This document shows positions 52,935 through 61,954 of a DNA stretch of 64,000 bases, in pieces (position 1 is the stretch's first letter; every line of letters starts with the position of its first letter). Both the position numbers and the translations under genes were made by a program. The notes beneath the pieces were generated by a model. It was not told the origin of the DNA, searched no databases, and was given only the letters and a program-made list of their open reading frames with translations. Source of the stretch: Pengzhenrongella frigida (GTDB lineage: Bacteria > Actinomycetota > Actinomycetes > Actinomycetales > Cellulomonadaceae); NCBI RefSeq assembly GCF_004168625.1, contig NZ_SDWW01000013.1:29564-93563 (forward strand), in the 5' to 3' direction.

Positions 52935-55130
52935 GTGGCAACCCTGCTCTACCGGCTCGGCCGTGGTTCATTTCGGCATCGAGGGATCGTCCTGACGGTC
53001 TGGATCGCACTGCTGGCCGGGTTCGGTCTCGGCGCGGCGTTCCTGTCCGGGCCGTCGACGTCCAGCGTGACGATCCCCGGCACCGAGGCGCAGCGCGCCC
53101 TGGACTCCCTGGCCACCGAGTTCCCCGGAGCCGCGGGCGGCAGCGGCAGCATCGTCATCGCCGCACCCGACGGCGGCACGGTGACCAGCACCGAGGGCCA
53201 GGCGGCGATCGCGGCGATCGCGGCCGAGGCGAGCCTCCTGCCCGACGTCGCCGCCGTGCTCGATCCGGCGCAGACCGGGCAGGTCTCGCCCGACGAGTCC
53301 ATCGCCGTCGTCCGGGTGCAGTTCACCAAGCCGGTGGACGAGCTGGCCGCGAGCACCAAGGAGGCCTTCAACGCCATCGGCGCCGCGGTGCAGGACGAGG
53401 GCTTCACGGTCGCGCACGGCGGCGACATCGCCTCCGGCGAACCCGCCATCGGCGGTGCCGAGGGCATCGGTGTGCTCATCGCCGCCCTCGTGCTGGTGCT
53501 CACCTTCGGGTCGCTCGTCGCCGCCGGCATGACGCTGCTCACCGCGCTGATCGGGTTGGGCGTCGGGGTCGCCGGGCTCTACTCGCTGTCCGGGATCGTC
53601 TCGTTCAGCTCGATCACCCCGATCCTGGCCCTGATGCTCGGCCTGGCCGTCGGCATCGACTACTCGTTGTTCATCGTCTCCCGCCACCGCCACAACCTGC
53701 TCGAGGGGATGCGGCCGGACGAGGCGGCCGGCCGGGCGGTCGCCACGGCCGGCTCCGCCGTGGTGTTCGCCGGAGCCACGGTGATCATCGCGCTGGCCGG
53801 GCTGACCGTCGTCGGCATCGGGTTCCTGGCCAAGATGGGTCTGGCCGCCGCGGCCACCGTGCTGGTCGCCGTGCTCGTCGCCCTCACCCTGTCCCCTGCG
53901 CTGCTGGGCTTCGCCGGACGCCGGGTGCTGCCTCGCAAGCTGCGCGATCCCGAGGCGGCCCGCGCCGCGCTGGGCGACGAGGAGTCGCCCAAGCTCCTGG
54001 GCCGTCGCTGGGCCGAGTTCGTCACCCACCACCGCGCCGTCGTGCTCATCGTCGGGGTGCTCGGCCTGGGCGCGCTGTCGATCCCGGTGCTGTCGATGCA
54101 GACCTCGTTGCCCGACGCCGGGCACGCGCCCGCCGAGTCGACCGCCCGGATCGCCTACGACCTGACGACCCGGGGCTTCGGCGAGGGCAGCAACGGACCA
54201 CTCGTCGTCGTCGTGGATGCCACCAGCCCGGACACCCTCGCCGCGGACGCGGCGACCGTCACCCAGCTGCTCACCGACACGCCCGGCGTCGTCGTGGTCA
54301 CGCCCCCGACCATCAGCCCGAGCGGGACCACGGCCCTGCTGCAGGTGGTGCCCGCCACCGGCCCGTCCGACCCGGCGACCGCCGACCTCGTCCACGCCAT
54401 CCGCGACCGGGTCGCCGGCTCGTCGTCGGCCACCGTGTCGGTCACCGGATTCACCGCGGTCGGTGTCGACGTCTCGCAGAAGCTCGCCGACGCGCTCCCG
54501 ATCTACCTGCTCCTGGTGATCGGCCTGTCGTTCGTGCTGCTCATGGTGATGTTCCGGTCGATCCTGGTGCCGCTGAAGGCCACGCTCGGCTTCCTGCTCA
54601 CCGTCGGCGCCACCTTCGGCATCGCGGTCGCCGTGTTCCAGTGGGGCTGGCTGTCCGAGACCGTCGGCCTGTCCCTGCCGGGGCCGCTGCTCAGCTTCAT
54701 GCCCATCCTGATCATCGGGATCCTGTTCGGCCTCGCCATGGACTACGAGGTCTTCCTGGTCTCGCGGATGCGAGAGGACTTCGTGCACGGCGCGTCGGCC
54801 CGCGAGGCGACGGTCAGCGGGTTCAGCCACGGCGCCCGAGTGGTCACCGCGGCCGCCGCGATCATGATCTCGATCTTCGCGGCGTTCGTGTTCAGCGAGG
54901 ACTCCACGATCAAGTCGATGGGCTTCGGCCTGGCCACCGGCGTGGCGATCGACGCCTTCATCGTCCGGATGACCCTGGTGCCGGCGGCGATGTCCCTGCT
55001 CGGCGACCGGGCGTGGTGGCTGCCGGGCTGGCTCGGCCGCCTGCTGCCCGACGTCGACATCGAGGGCAAGAACCTGCGCGCGGACGACGACGCGGCTCCC
55101 GCCGGCGAACCCGTCGCGAAGGCGGTCTGA
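52935..55130 (+). CDS. MMPL-family RND transporter
   Basis: 731 residues, two homologous halves each with one helix, an outside domain and five more helices (12 in all). Marks are GLAVGIDYSLFIVSRHR and GLAMDYEVFLVSRMREDF, carrying the paired Asp/Tyr of helices 4 and 10 that carry protons. It exports lipids or drugs. The GTG at 52935 has TTGGAG as ribosome site; the TetR gene is upstream. A 21-bp terminator follows. Confidence 0.93.
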   Translation: MATLLYRLGRGSFRHRGIVLTVWIALLAGFGLGAAFLSGPSTSSVTIPGTEAQRALDSLATEFPGAAGGSGSIVIAAPDGGTVTSTEGQAAIAAIAAEASLLPDVAAVLDPAQTGQVSPDESIAVVRVQFTKPVDELAASTKEAFNAIGAAVQDEGFTVAHGGDIASGEPAIGGAEGIGVLIAALVLVLTFGSLVAAGMTLLTALIGLGVGVAGLYSLSGIVSFSSITPILALMLGLAVGIDYSLFIVSRHRHNLLEGMRPDEAAGRAVATAGSAVVFAGATVIIALAGLTVVGIGFLAKMGLAAAATVLVAVLVALTLSPALLGFAGRRVLPRKLRDPEAARAALGDEESPKLLGRRWAEFVTHHRAVVLIVGVLGLGALSIPVLSMQTSLPDAGHAPAESTARIAYDLTTRGFGEGSNGPLVVVVDATSPDTLAADAATVTQLLTDTPGVVVVTPPTISPSGTTALLQVVPATGPSDPATADLVHAIRDRVAGSSSATVSVTGFTAVGVDVSQKLADALPIYLLLVIGLSFVLLMVMFRSILVPLKATLGFLLTVGATFGIAVAVFQWGWLSETVGLSLPGPLLSFMPILIIGILFGLAMDYEVFLVSRMREDFVHGASAREATVSGFSHGARVVTAAAAIMISIFAAFVFSEDSTIKSMGFGLATGVAIDAFIVRMTLVPAAMSLLGDRAWWLPGWLGRLLPDVDIEGKNLRADDDAAPAGEPVAKAV

Positions 55131-55152
55131 GGTTCTGGCGAGGCCCGGAACG

Positions 55153-55200
55153 ACGAAACCCCCTGCGGGAGCCTCAATCGGCTCCCGCAGGGGGTTTCGT
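55153..55200. terminator. Strong bidirectional terminator
   Basis: A perfect 21-bp stem (55153-55173 with 55180-55200) with a 6-nt loop TCAATC. TTTCGT on the plus strand and the mirrored sequence on the minus strand serve both the MMPL gene and the convergent tRNA gene. Confidence 0.92.
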
Positions 55201-55231
55201 CACTGCACGTGCAAGTTGGTTGACCAACTCG

Positions 55232-55321
55232 TGGCGGTGGCGGTGGGATTTGAACCCACGGTGGAGTCTCCCCCACACACGCTTTCGAGGCGTGCTCCTT
55301 AGGCCGCTCGGACACGCCACC
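55232..55321 (-). tRNA. tRNA-Ser (CGA)
   Basis: Acceptor stem GGTGGCG (5', 55315-55321) pairs with CGCCACC (55236-55242). The anticodon loop CTCGAAA carries CGA (reads UCG), stem CACGC/GCGTG. A long variable arm, as in class II tRNAs, and T arm GTGGG-TTCAAAT-CCCAC are present. Discriminator G and an encoded CCA (55232-55234). Confidence 0.95.
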
Positions 55322-55392
55322 GCGGGGAACGATACCGGCTCGGGGCGGGTTGACCGAATCGACGGACATTCCGCCGTCGGCGAGCCCGGTCG

Positions 55393-55398
55393 TAGGCT
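55393..55398 (+). promoter_or_regulatory. -10 box TAGGCT, leaderless
   Basis: TAGGCT lies 6 nt before the GTG at 55405. Confidence 0.5.
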
Positions 55399-55404
55399 CA
55401 CCGA

Positions 55405-56259
55405 GTGACGCTCCCGGACCTGACGCCCGCCTCGACGGCTGCCCGCGCGGTCGAGGTTCTGTCCGGTCTGCGCCTCGCCGTCCTCACCGGTGCGGGCCTG
55501 TCGACCGACTCGGGCATCCCGGACTACCGCGGGCCCGACTCGCCGCCCCGCACCCCGATGACGTACCAGCAGTTCGTCGCCGACCCGGCGTTCCGCCGGC
55601 ACTACTGGGCCCGCAACCACGTCGGCTGGGCGCACGTGCACCGGACCCTGCCCAACGCCGGCCATCGCGCGTTGACGGCGCTCGAGGCGCGCGGCGTCGT
55701 CGTCGGCGTGATCACCCAGAACGTCGATCTGCTGCACGAGGAGGCCGGCACCCGCAACGTGATCGACCTGCACGGCCGGTACGACCGGGTGATCTGCCTG
55801 TCCTGCGCCACGGTGATCAGCCGGACCGAGCTCGCCGGCCGGCTCGACGCGCTCAACCCGGGCTTCGCGGAGTCGATCGGTCGCGTCGCGGACATCGAGA
55901 TCGCGCCCGACGCCGACGCCGTCATCGAGACGACCGCGCACTTCACCGTGGCCGACTGCGACCGCTGCGGCGGCCTGCTCAAACCCGAGATCGTGTACTT
56001 CGGCGAGAGCGTGCCCAAGGAACGGGTCGCCCGCGCGTTCGCACTCGTCGACAGCGCCGATGCGCTCCTCGTGGCCGGGTCGAGCCTGACCGTGATGTCC
56101 GGGCTGCGGTTCGTCCGGCACGCGGCCAAGACGGGCCAGCCGGTCGTCATCGTCAACCGAGGCGCCACCCGCGGCGACCCGTTTGCCACGCTCAAGCTGG
56201 ACGCGGGCACCTCCGAGACACTGACCGAGCTCGCCGAGACCCTCCCACCCCTCCCCTGA
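55405..56259 (+). CDS. NAD-dependent protein deacylase (sirtuin)
   Basis: 284 residues, sirtuin fold. [15 protein letters not shown] (29-43) and [12 protein letters not shown] bind NAD; catalytic His123 in DLHGRYDRV; zinc by Cys131-x2-Cys134 and Cys185-x2-Cys188; [16 protein letters not shown] closes the NAD site. It removes acetyl or other acyl groups from lysines. The class is the Sir2 group common in actinomycetes (SIR2-like, not a short CobB). Confidence 0.92.
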   Translation: MTLPDLTPASTAARAVEVLSGLRLAVLTGAGLSTDSGIPDYRGPDSPPRTPMTYQQFVADPAFRRHYWARNHVGWAHVHRTLPNAGHRALTALEARGVVVGVITQNVDLLHEEAGTRNVIDLHGRYDRVICLSCATVISRTELAGRLDALNPGFAESIGRVADIEIAPDADAVIETTAHFTVADCDRCGGLLKPEIVYFGESVPKERVARAFALVDSADALLVAGSSLTVMSGLRFVRHAAKTGQPVVIVNRGATRGDPFATLKLDAGTSETLTELAETLPPLP

Positions 56260-56278
56260 CCGCCCGCCCCCCTGGCGG

Positions 56279-56743
56279 TCAGGCGCGGTGGGTGGCGAAG
56301 AAGTCGCGCAGCAGGGCGCCGCACTCCTGCTCGCGGACGCCGCCGATCACCTCGACCCGATGGTTGAGCCGCCGGTCGCGCACGACGTCCCACTGCGACC
56401 CGCACGCGCCGGCCTTCGGGTCCCACGCGCCCAGGACCAGCCGCGGGACCCGCGCGAGCACCGTCGCCCCGGCGCACATCAGGCACGGCTCGAGGGTGAC
56501 GACGAGCGTGCAGTCGTCCAACCGCCAGCGGCCGAGCGCCGCCGCGGCCGCCCGCAGCGCGAGCACCTCGGCGTGCGCCGTCGGATCGCCGTCGGCCTCG
56601 CGCGCGTTGTGGCCACGCCCGAGCACGACGCCGTCGGGCCCGACGACGACCGCGCCCACCGGGACGTCGGCCGTCGCGAGGGCGTGCTGCGCCTCGGCGA
56701 GGGCCAGGCCCATCCACCGCGCGTCGTCGTCCGACCAGGTCAC
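56279..56743 (-). CDS. tadA: tRNA-specific adenosine deaminase
   Basis: 154 residues from a GTG at 56743 (a longer start at 56845 adds a low-complexity leader). Zinc deaminase motifs are HAE (57-59, [10 protein letters not shown]) and PCLMC (Cys87, Cys90). TadA converts A34 to inosine in tRNA-Arg(ACG). It is divergent from upp, 100 bases away; the intervening region carries the upp promoter. Confidence 0.9.
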   Translation of the reverse strand: MTWSDDDARWMGLALAEAQHALATADVPVGAVVVGPDGVVLGRGHNAREADGDPTAHAEVLALRAAAAALGRWRLDDCTLVVTLEPCLMCAGATVLARVPRLVLGAWDPKAGACGSQWDVVRDRRLNHRVEVIGGVREQECGALLRDFFATHRA

Positions 56744-56830
56744 GGCCCCATCCTTCCGCACGCCGAGGAGCCTGGCGGCGCCATCGTCGGGCCGCAAGGG
56801 GCGGGTGACCGTCCCGGCGCTGACGACCGG

Positions 56831-56836
56831 TAAGTT
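56831..56836 (+). promoter_or_regulatory. -10 box TAAGTT, leaderless
   Basis: TAAGTT lies 7 nt before the ATG at 56844 of upp. Confidence 0.45.
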
Positions 56837-56843
56837 GTGGGCC

Positions 56844-57479
56844 ATGCGCCTGCACGTTGCCGATCACCCGCTCGTTGCCCACAAGCTCACCGTTCTGCGC
56901 GACGAGAACACGGCTTCGCCGACGTTCCGCCTGCTGGTCGACGAGCTCGTGACCCTGCTCGCCTACGAAGCGACGCGGGAGGTTCGCGTCGAGCCGCACG
57001 CGATCGTCACCCCGGTCACCGCGACCGTGGGCATCAAGCTCGCCGATCCACGGCCGATCGTCGTCCCGATCCTGCGCGCCGGGCTCGGCATGCTCGACGG
57101 CATGACCCGCCTGCTGCCCACGGCCGAGGTCGGCTTCCTCGGCATGAAGCGCGACGAGGAGACGCTCGAGGCGATCACCTACGCGAACCGGCTGCCCGAC
57201 GACCTCTCAGGGCGGCAGTGCTTCCTGCTCGACCCGATGCTCGCGACCGGGGGCACCCTGGTGGCCGCGATCAACTACCTGTTCGAGCGCGGGGCGCGCG
57301 ACGTCACCGCCGTCTGCCTGCTGGCCGCACCCGAGGGGCTCAAGCTCCTCGAGGACGCGATGGGCGACCGGCTGGATCTCAAGGTGGTCGTCGCCGCGGT
57401 CGACGAGCGGCTCAACGAGAAGTCCTACATCGTGCCGGGCCTGGGCGACGCGGGCGACCGGCTGTACGGCGTCGTCTGA
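56844..57479 (+). CDS. upp: Uracil phosphoribosyltransferase
   Basis: 211 residues. Converts uracil and PRPP to UMP. The family marks are [54 protein letters not shown] and the PRPP loop [18 protein letters not shown], with the C-terminal uracil-binding [15 protein letters not shown]. Full length. A perfect 16-bp palindrome (57484-57499) lies just after the stop and could act as terminator. Confidence 0.96.
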   Translation: MRLHVADHPLVAHKLTVLRDENTASPTFRLLVDELVTLLAYEATREVRVEPHAIVTPVTATVGIKLADPRPIVVPILRAGLGMLDGMTRLLPTAEVGFLGMKRDEETLEAITYANRLPDDLSGRQCFLLDPMLATGGTLVAAINYLFERGARDVTAVCLLAAPEGLKLLEDAMGDRLDLKVVVAAVDERLNEKSYIVPGLGDAGDRLYGVV

Positions 57480-57483
57480 CCTG

Positions 57484-57499
57484 CGGGCCGGCCGGCCCG
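57484..57499 (+). terminator. Palindrome after upp
   Basis: CGGGCCGGCCGGCCCG is a perfect 16-bp palindrome directly after the upp stop; no T tract. Confidence 0.4.
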
Positions 57500-57740
57500 A
57501 GTAGACCGGGGCGTCCTCGCCCTTCTCACTGACTGAGATGCCCCGCGAAATCCCTTGGTCGTGTGGGTACCTCCTGCGACGATGTGGGCATGTTCACGCC
57601 CCTGCCCGCGCCCGACGCCGCCCCGGCGTCCCTTGGCGTCGCTGCAGCCGCGTATCGAACGTGCTGTCAGTCCTGACTGCTCTCCAGTCCGACTGATCCG
57701 CGCCGGCACCCGCGCACCCGAGGCGCCGGCCCCCCACCCG

Positions 57741-58052
57741 ATGGAGACTTCCGTGACCACTCACGTGCGCGCCCAGCACCGCCACCCCTCCCCGCCCGCC
57801 CTACCGGACGCACGCGCGCTGCCGAACGCCCGCGCCGCTGCCCGACCGGCCACCACGACCGAGGTCGCCGGTGCCCCGAAGGAGCCGGGGTTCGTGCTGC
57901 ACGTCGGCGTCGACGAGTCCTTCGGTCACGGTCCGCAGGCGCTGCGTGACCTGATCGAGGCCGCCGAGACGCTGCAGGAGCTGGCCCGCGACCTCCTGCC
58001 GAAGGCCAACACCTTCACGACCCTGTCCCTGACTCCGCCGGCCGCCGACTGA
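57741..58052 (+). CDS. Hypothetical small protein
   Basis: 103 residues, no recognised domain. The first 45 residues are His/Pro/Ala/Arg-rich; the second half is well ordered (KEPGFVLHVGVDESFGHGPQALRDLIEAAETLQELARDLLPKA). No signal peptide. The start is uncertain: ATG 57741 or GTG 57753, with no ribosome site for either; the frame is also open further upstream from an ATG at about 57582. A small separate reading frame (57590-57676, 28 residues ending RTCCQS) also lies in the 261-base gap after upp; I cannot tell whether it is used. Confidence 0.5.
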   Translation: METSVTTHVRAQHRHPSPPALPDARALPNARAAARPATTTEVAGAPKEPGFVLHVGVDESFGHGPQALRDLIEAAETLQELARDLLPKANTFTTLSLTPPAAD

Positions 58053-58055
58053 CGG

Positions 58056-58090
58056 CGACGGGTCGCCAGGCGGCGGCCCGTCGCGACCCG
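58056..58090. terminator. Hairpin between convergent genes
   Basis: CGACGGG (58056-58062) pairs with CCCGTCG (58077-58083); an overlapping alternative is CGGGTCGC (58059-58066) with GCGACCCG (58083-58090). It lies between the hypothetical gene and the convergent metQ gene. Confidence 0.5.
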
Positions 58091-58094
58091 GCCG

Positions 58095-58958
58095 TCAGAA
58101 GGCCGCGATGACCTCGCCACCGGGCCAGCGCTGGGCGATGAACGCGGCGACCTCGGGCGAGTGGAGCAGCTCGTCCAGGCTGACGAGGGCCGCCTCGTCC
58201 TTGTTCTCGGACCGCACCGCGAGGAAGTTCGCATACGGGTTGCCCTCGCCGGCCTCGATGAGGATCGAGTCCGTGGCGGGGTTCAGGCCGGCCTCGAGCG
58301 CGAAGTTGCCGTTGATGATCGCGATGTCGACGTCCTGCAGGGCCCGGGCGAGCTGTTCGGGTGCGGTCTCGACGAGCTCGAGGTGCAACGGGTTGTCCTC
58401 GACGTCGAGCAGCGTCGGCGCCGCATCGCCCGTGTCGGCGAGCGTGATCAGGTCGTTCTCGACGAGCAGGTCGAGCGCCCGGCTCTGGTTGCCGGGGTCG
58501 TTGGTGATGCCGACGGTGGCGCCGTCCGGGATGTCCTCGACCGAGGTCACCGTGTCGGAGTAGACCGCGAGGGGCTCGATGTGGACGCCCTCGAAGTGGT
58601 CGAACCCGTACCCCTGCGCGTCCACCTGAGCCTCGAAGTACTCCAGGTGCTGGAAGTAGTTCGCGTCGATCTCACCCTCGGCGAGGGCGGTGTTCGGCAG
58701 CACGTAGTCGTTGAACACCTCGATCTGCAGGTCCAGGCCGGCGTCCGCGGCGAGGTTGTCCTGGACGAACTCGAGGATCTCGGCGTGCGGGGTCGGGCTC
58801 GCCCCGATGACCAGCGAGGTGACCGTGCCGTCGGCGGAGAGCGTGCCGGCCGTGGCCTCGGCGGCGGGCTCGGCGGTGTCCGCACCGCACCCGGTCAGGG
58901 TCAGCGCGGCGACCGCGAGGAGTGCGGCGGTGCCGAAGGCGTTCGCGTGCTTCAACAT
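58095..58958 (-). CDS. metQ: MetQ/NlpA-family methionine-binding lipoprotein
   Basis: 287 residues. Lipobox ALTLTGC, then the MetQ fold: VIGASPTPHAEILEFVQDNL, IEVFNDYVLPNTALAEGEIDANYFQHLEYFE, AVYSDTVTSVEDIPDGATVGITNDPGNQSRAL. It binds methionine outside and delivers it to MetI/MetN. Last gene of a metN-metI-metQ operon on the minus strand. GGAAGGA is the ribosome site. Confidence 0.95.
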   Translation of the reverse strand: MLKHANAFGTAALLAVAALTLTGCGADTAEPAAEATAGTLSADGTVTSLVIGASPTPHAEILEFVQDNLAADAGLDLQIEVFNDYVLPNTALAEGEIDANYFQHLEYFEAQVDAQGYGFDHFEGVHIEPLAVYSDTVTSVEDIPDGATVGITNDPGNQSRALDLLVENDLITLADTGDAAPTLLDVEDNPLHLELVETAPEQLARALQDVDIAIINGNFALEAGLNPATDSILIEAGEGNPYANFLAVRSENKDEAALVSLDELLHSPEVAAFIAQRWPGGEVIAAF

Positions 58959-59007
58959 GGAGGGTCCTTCCACTTCAGGTTCCCCGAGCGGGGCGGGCAA
59001 GGCTGGT

Positions 59008-59685
59008 TCAGCGGTGGTCGAGGCGGCGCGCGAGGGCGTCGCCGATCACCTGCACGAGCTGGACGACGACGACGATCACGACGACGCAGGCCACCATGAC
59101 CTGCGTGTCGAACCGTTGGTAGCCGTACGAGATCGCGAGGGCACCCAGTCCCCCGCCGCCGATCACGCCGGCCATGGCCGAGTAGCCGATCAGCGCGATG
59201 ACGGTCACGGTGAGCCCGGCGACCACGCTCGGCAGCGCCTCGCGGATCAGCACGGCGCGGGCGATCTTGATGCGGGTCGAGCCCATCACCCGAGCGGCCT
59301 CGACCTTGCCGGGGCTCACCTCGCGCAGCGAGGTCTCGACCAGCCGGGCGAAGAACGGCACGGCCCCAAGAGTCAGCGGGACGACGGCGGCCTGCCAGCC
59401 CAGGGACGTCCCCACGACCCAGCGCGTGAACGGGATCACCGCGATCATGAGGATGAGGAACGGCAGCGACCGACCGAAGTTGACCACCGCGCCGACGATC
59501 GAGTTGACGATGCGCGACGGCGCGAGCCCGCCGGCAGCGGTCGCGTGCAGCAGCAGCCCGAGCGGGAGCCCGAGCAGCGCGGTGAGCAGCGACGAGACGG
59601 CGACCATCTGCAACGTCTCGAGCGTCGCGGTCGGCAGCTTCTGCTGGATCACGGGGTTGGCGAGGAAGTCGCTCCACCAGCTCAT
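59008..59685 (-). CDS. metI: Methionine ABC transporter permease
   Basis: 225 residues, five or six membrane spans. Typical MetI features are ATLETLQMVAVSSLLTALLGLPLGLLL and GGGLGALAISYGYQRFD; the EAA loop reads EAARVMGSTRIKIARAVL. The start overlaps the metN stop as ATGA, and it precedes metQ by 49 bases. Confidence 0.96.
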   Translation of the reverse strand: MSWWSDFLANPVIQQKLPTATLETLQMVAVSSLLTALLGLPLGLLLHATAAGGLAPSRIVNSIVGAVVNFGRSLPFLILMIAVIPFTRWVVGTSLGWQAAVVPLTLGAVPFFARLVETSLREVSPGKVEAARVMGSTRIKIARAVLIREALPSVVAGLTVTVIALIGYSAMAGVIGGGGLGALAISYGYQRFDTQVMVACVVVIVVVVQLVQVIGDALARRLDHR

Positions 59686-60671
59686 CGGGTCACCTCCGCG
59701 TGCACGCCGGCCGAGTGCAGCCGGCTCAGTGCCTCCTCGACGCGATCGTCCGGCAGGTCGATCTGCAGGCGCCCCACGCGTCGCCCCGCGAGCGTCTCGA
59801 TCGTGCCGGCGGCGATCTCGGCGTCGGTCCCCAGTGCGGCGACGGCCGCGAGCACGACGTGCGTGGCGACGTCGTCGGTCGAATAGGCGACCTCGACGAG
59901 TGAGCGTTCGACGCCGAGCGGCAGGTCGGGGACGGGGATCAGCTCGCGCGCCAGGTGCGAGCCGTACTTGCCGACGACGTCGCCGAGCGCGCCGTGCTCG
60001 ACGACCTTGCCGTGCCCGAGCAGCGTGACCGAGTCACAGATCTCGCGCACCACGGCCATCTCGTGCGTGATGATCAGCACCGTGATCCCGAGCCGGTCGC
60101 GCAGGTCGCGGATGAGCCCGAGGATCTGCCGGGTGGTCGCGGAGTCGAGGGCCGACGTCGGCTCGTCGCACAGCAGCACGGCTGGCTCGGTCGCCAGCGC
60201 CCGCGCGATGCCGACGCGCTGCATCTGACCGCCGGAGAGCTCCGCCGGATACGCATCCGCGCGGTCGGCCAGCCCGACGAGCTCGAGGAGCTCAGCGACC
60301 CTCGACGCGCGCTGCGCGCGGGGGACCCCGGCGATCTCGAGGGGGTAGGCCACATTCCCCGCGATGGTGCGCGAGTCGAGCAGGTTGACGTGCTGGAAGA
60401 CCATCCCGATCCGGCGCCGTGCGCTGCGCAGCTTGGCCTCGGGCAGGCCCGAGAGCTCCTGCCCGTCGATCGTGACGGTGCCGGAGGTCGGCCGCTCGAG
60501 CAGGGTCAGACAGCGGATCAGCGTGGACTTGCCGGCGCCGGACCGTCCGACGATGCCGTGGATCGCACCGCGCGGCACATCGAGGTCGATGCCGTCCAGG
60601 GCGACGACGTCGGCCCCCTTGGCGGGGTAGATCTTGCGCAGCGCCCGGAGCTGGATCTGGGGCTCGGTCAT
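59682..60671 (-). CDS. metN: Methionine ABC transporter ATP-binding protein
   Basis: 329 residues. Walker A GRSGAGKSTL, signature LSGGQMQRVGIARAL, Walker B LLCDEPTSALD and switch THE, followed by a C-terminal NIL/ACT domain (about 255-329) that binds methionine and inhibits transport when methionine is high. AGGAG is six bases before the ATG at 60671. First gene of the operon; a leader region of several hundred bases precedes it. Confidence 0.95.
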   Translation of the reverse strand: MTEPQIQLRALRKIYPAKGADVVALDGIDLDVPRGAIHGIVGRSGAGKSTLIRCLTLLERPTSGTVTIDGQELSGLPEAKLRSARRRIGMVFQHVNLLDSRTIAGNVAYPLEIAGVPRAQRASRVAELLELVGLADRADAYPAELSGGQMQRVGIARALATEPAVLLCDEPTSALDSATTRQILGLIRDLRDRLGITVLIITHEMAVVREICDSVTLLGHGKVVEHGALGDVVGKYGSHLARELIPVPDLPLGVERSLVEVAYSTDDVATHVVLAAVAALGTDAEIAAGTIETLAGRRVGRLQIDLPDDRVEEALSRLHSAGVHAEVTR

Positions 60672-60857
60672 GACTCTCCTAGCGGTGCAGCGGGCCGAAG
60701 AACGGTGGCCGGCCGGACGCGCCGCGCGGGGCGACGAGCACCGGAGGCCGATGGCCCGCGTGCGGGTGGGGCGGGAGTGCGAGGTGGGACGGAACGTAGG
60801 GCAGCGGTTCGTCCTGCAGGCCGGCCGGCGCCCGTCGGGCGCCACCGTTCGCTCAGC

Positions 60858-60890
60858 TCAACAGCTGTGGCGCGGACCCGGGCCACACAT
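60858..60890 (-). CDS. Possible ten-codon leader peptide upstream of metN
   Basis: ATG to TGA encodes MCGPGPRHSC. The small Cys-containing frame stands before a hairpin (60827-60843) and the metN start. Short Cys-bearing leader peptides control sulfur-amino-acid operons in some actinomycetes; here two Cys codons out of ten are suggestive only. No ribosome site is clear. Confidence 0.2.
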   Translation of the reverse strand: MCGPGPRHSC

Positions 60891-61232
60891 TCGCGCCGCG
60901 GCAAGGGCCGCGGGCGAGCAGGTCGTGAGGTGGCCGGACATGACGCCATTGGACCACAGGCTGAGACGCCGGCCGTCCACGTTTCACCTGCCGGAACGTG
61001 TCAGACCCTCGGTGCACGATGGCGATCCTCACCGGGACCCGGCGGTTCGTACCGCGTGGCCACGCCGGTTGTCCACAGGGATACGCACATCTGGGGGTAA
61101 CTCAAGGAGCCGACCACAACATCTAGCGGTCACATGGCAGCGCGCCTGCGCGCCGTGACCGCAGTCCGTCGTACCCCGCGGGCCGCTAGCCCGTCTCTTG
61201 TCGCTATCGACTGCGACGTGGGCCACATTCGC

Positions 61233-61250
61233 GGTTTCGGGTCCGAATCC
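61233..61250 (+). promoter_or_regulatory. Near-perfect palindrome, candidate operator
   Basis: GGTTTCGGGTCCGAATCC: arms GGTTTCGG and CCGAATCC pair at 7 of 8 positions around GT. It ends 8 nt before the -10 box (61259) of the reductase gene, so a repressor bound here would block transcription. Confidence 0.5.
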
Positions 61251-61258
61251 GGGATCCG

Positions 61259-61264
61259 TACGGT
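61259..61264 (+). promoter_or_regulatory. -10 box TACGGT, leaderless
   Basis: TACGGT lies 6 nt before the ATG at 61271. Confidence 0.5.
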
Positions 61265-61270
61265 GGCGTG

Positions 61271-61924
61271 ATGAAGATCGTCATCGCAGGTGGACATGGT
61301 CAGATCGCTCTCCGACTCGCCCGGCAGCTGGCCGACCGCGGTGACGAGGTGCTCGGCCTCGTGCGCAACCCGGACCACACGGCCGACCTGGCCGCGGCGG
61401 GCGCGCGCGCCGTCGTCGCCGACCTCGAGCGCGACTCGGTCGCGACCATCGCCGCCCACCTGACCGGCGCCGACGCCGTCGTGTTCGCGGCCGGCGCTGG
61501 CCCCGGCAGCAGCGCGGAGCGCAAGGACACGGTCGACCGCGCCGGGGCGGCTCTCCTGGCCGACGCCGCGGCCCGCGCCGGGATCCGCCGGTACGTGCTC
61601 GTGTCGTCGATGGGAGCCGGGGCCGAGCCGCCCGCCGGGACGGACGAGATCTTCACCGCGTACCTGCGCGCCAAGACGGCCGCCGAGGAGGACCTGCGCG
61701 GCCGTGATCTCGACTGGACGATCCTGCGGCCGGGCGGCCTGACGAACGAGACCGGCACCGGCCGCGTCCGTCTCGAGCCCGAGGTCCCGTTCGGTCGGGT
61801 GGCGCGCGACGACGTCGCGGCCGTGCTCGTCGCCCTGCTCGCCGAGCCGCGCTCGGCGGGCCGGACCCTCGAGCTCACCGAGGGCGACGTCCCGATCGCC
61901 GCCGCCCTCGAGGCGACCCTCTGA
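61271..61924 (+). CDS. NAD(P)H-binding atypical short-chain reductase
   Basis: 217 residues, Rossmann fold of the NmrA-like/atypical SDR5 type: MMKIVIAGGHGQIALRLARQLADRGDEVLGLVRNPDH binds NAD(P) (G-x-x-G-x-x-A); DAVVFAAGAGPGS, RRYVLVSSMGAG and WTILRPGGLTNETGTGRV follow. The usual YxxxK is replaced by Y-L-R-A-K (AYLRAKTAAEEDL), which keeps Tyr and Lys. Members act as NAD(P)-binding regulators or reductases. The substrate is unknown. Confidence 0.88.
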   Translation: MKIVIAGGHGQIALRLARQLADRGDEVLGLVRNPDHTADLAAAGARAVVADLERDSVATIAAHLTGADAVVFAAGAGPGSSAERKDTVDRAGAALLADAAARAGIRRYVLVSSMGAGAEPPAGTDEIFTAYLRAKTAAEEDLRGRDLDWTILRPGGLTNETGTGRVRLEPEVPFGRVARDDVAAVLVALLAEPRSAGRTLELTEGDVPIAAALEATL

Positions 61925-61954
61925 ACGGACGCGACCCTCTGACGGTTCGGGTGC

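Larger units (their letters stand above)
60672..61270. other. 599-base divergent intergenic region (metN / reductase)
   Basis: Holds the metN ribosome site, a small reading frame (60858-60890), a 7-bp hairpin GGCGCCC-GTC-GGGCGCC (60827-60843), a single DnaA-box-like TTGTCCACA (61069-61077) and the promoter/operator of the reductase gene. I find no SAM-box or other known riboswitch pattern, and no further gene. Confidence 0.55.

Noticed and set aside
57590..57676. 28-codon frame ending RTCCQS as a sure leader peptide
   Set aside because: No ribosome site, no sulfur gene on the same strand, and the frame could be chance; noted only in the neighbouring entry.
61069..61077. DnaA box TTGTCCACA, possible replication origin
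   Set aside because: Single box, no AT-rich region, no dnaA/dnaN neighbours.
60672..61270. SAM riboswitch before metN
   Set aside because: No SAM-I or SAM-IV core motifs could be found on the minus strand.
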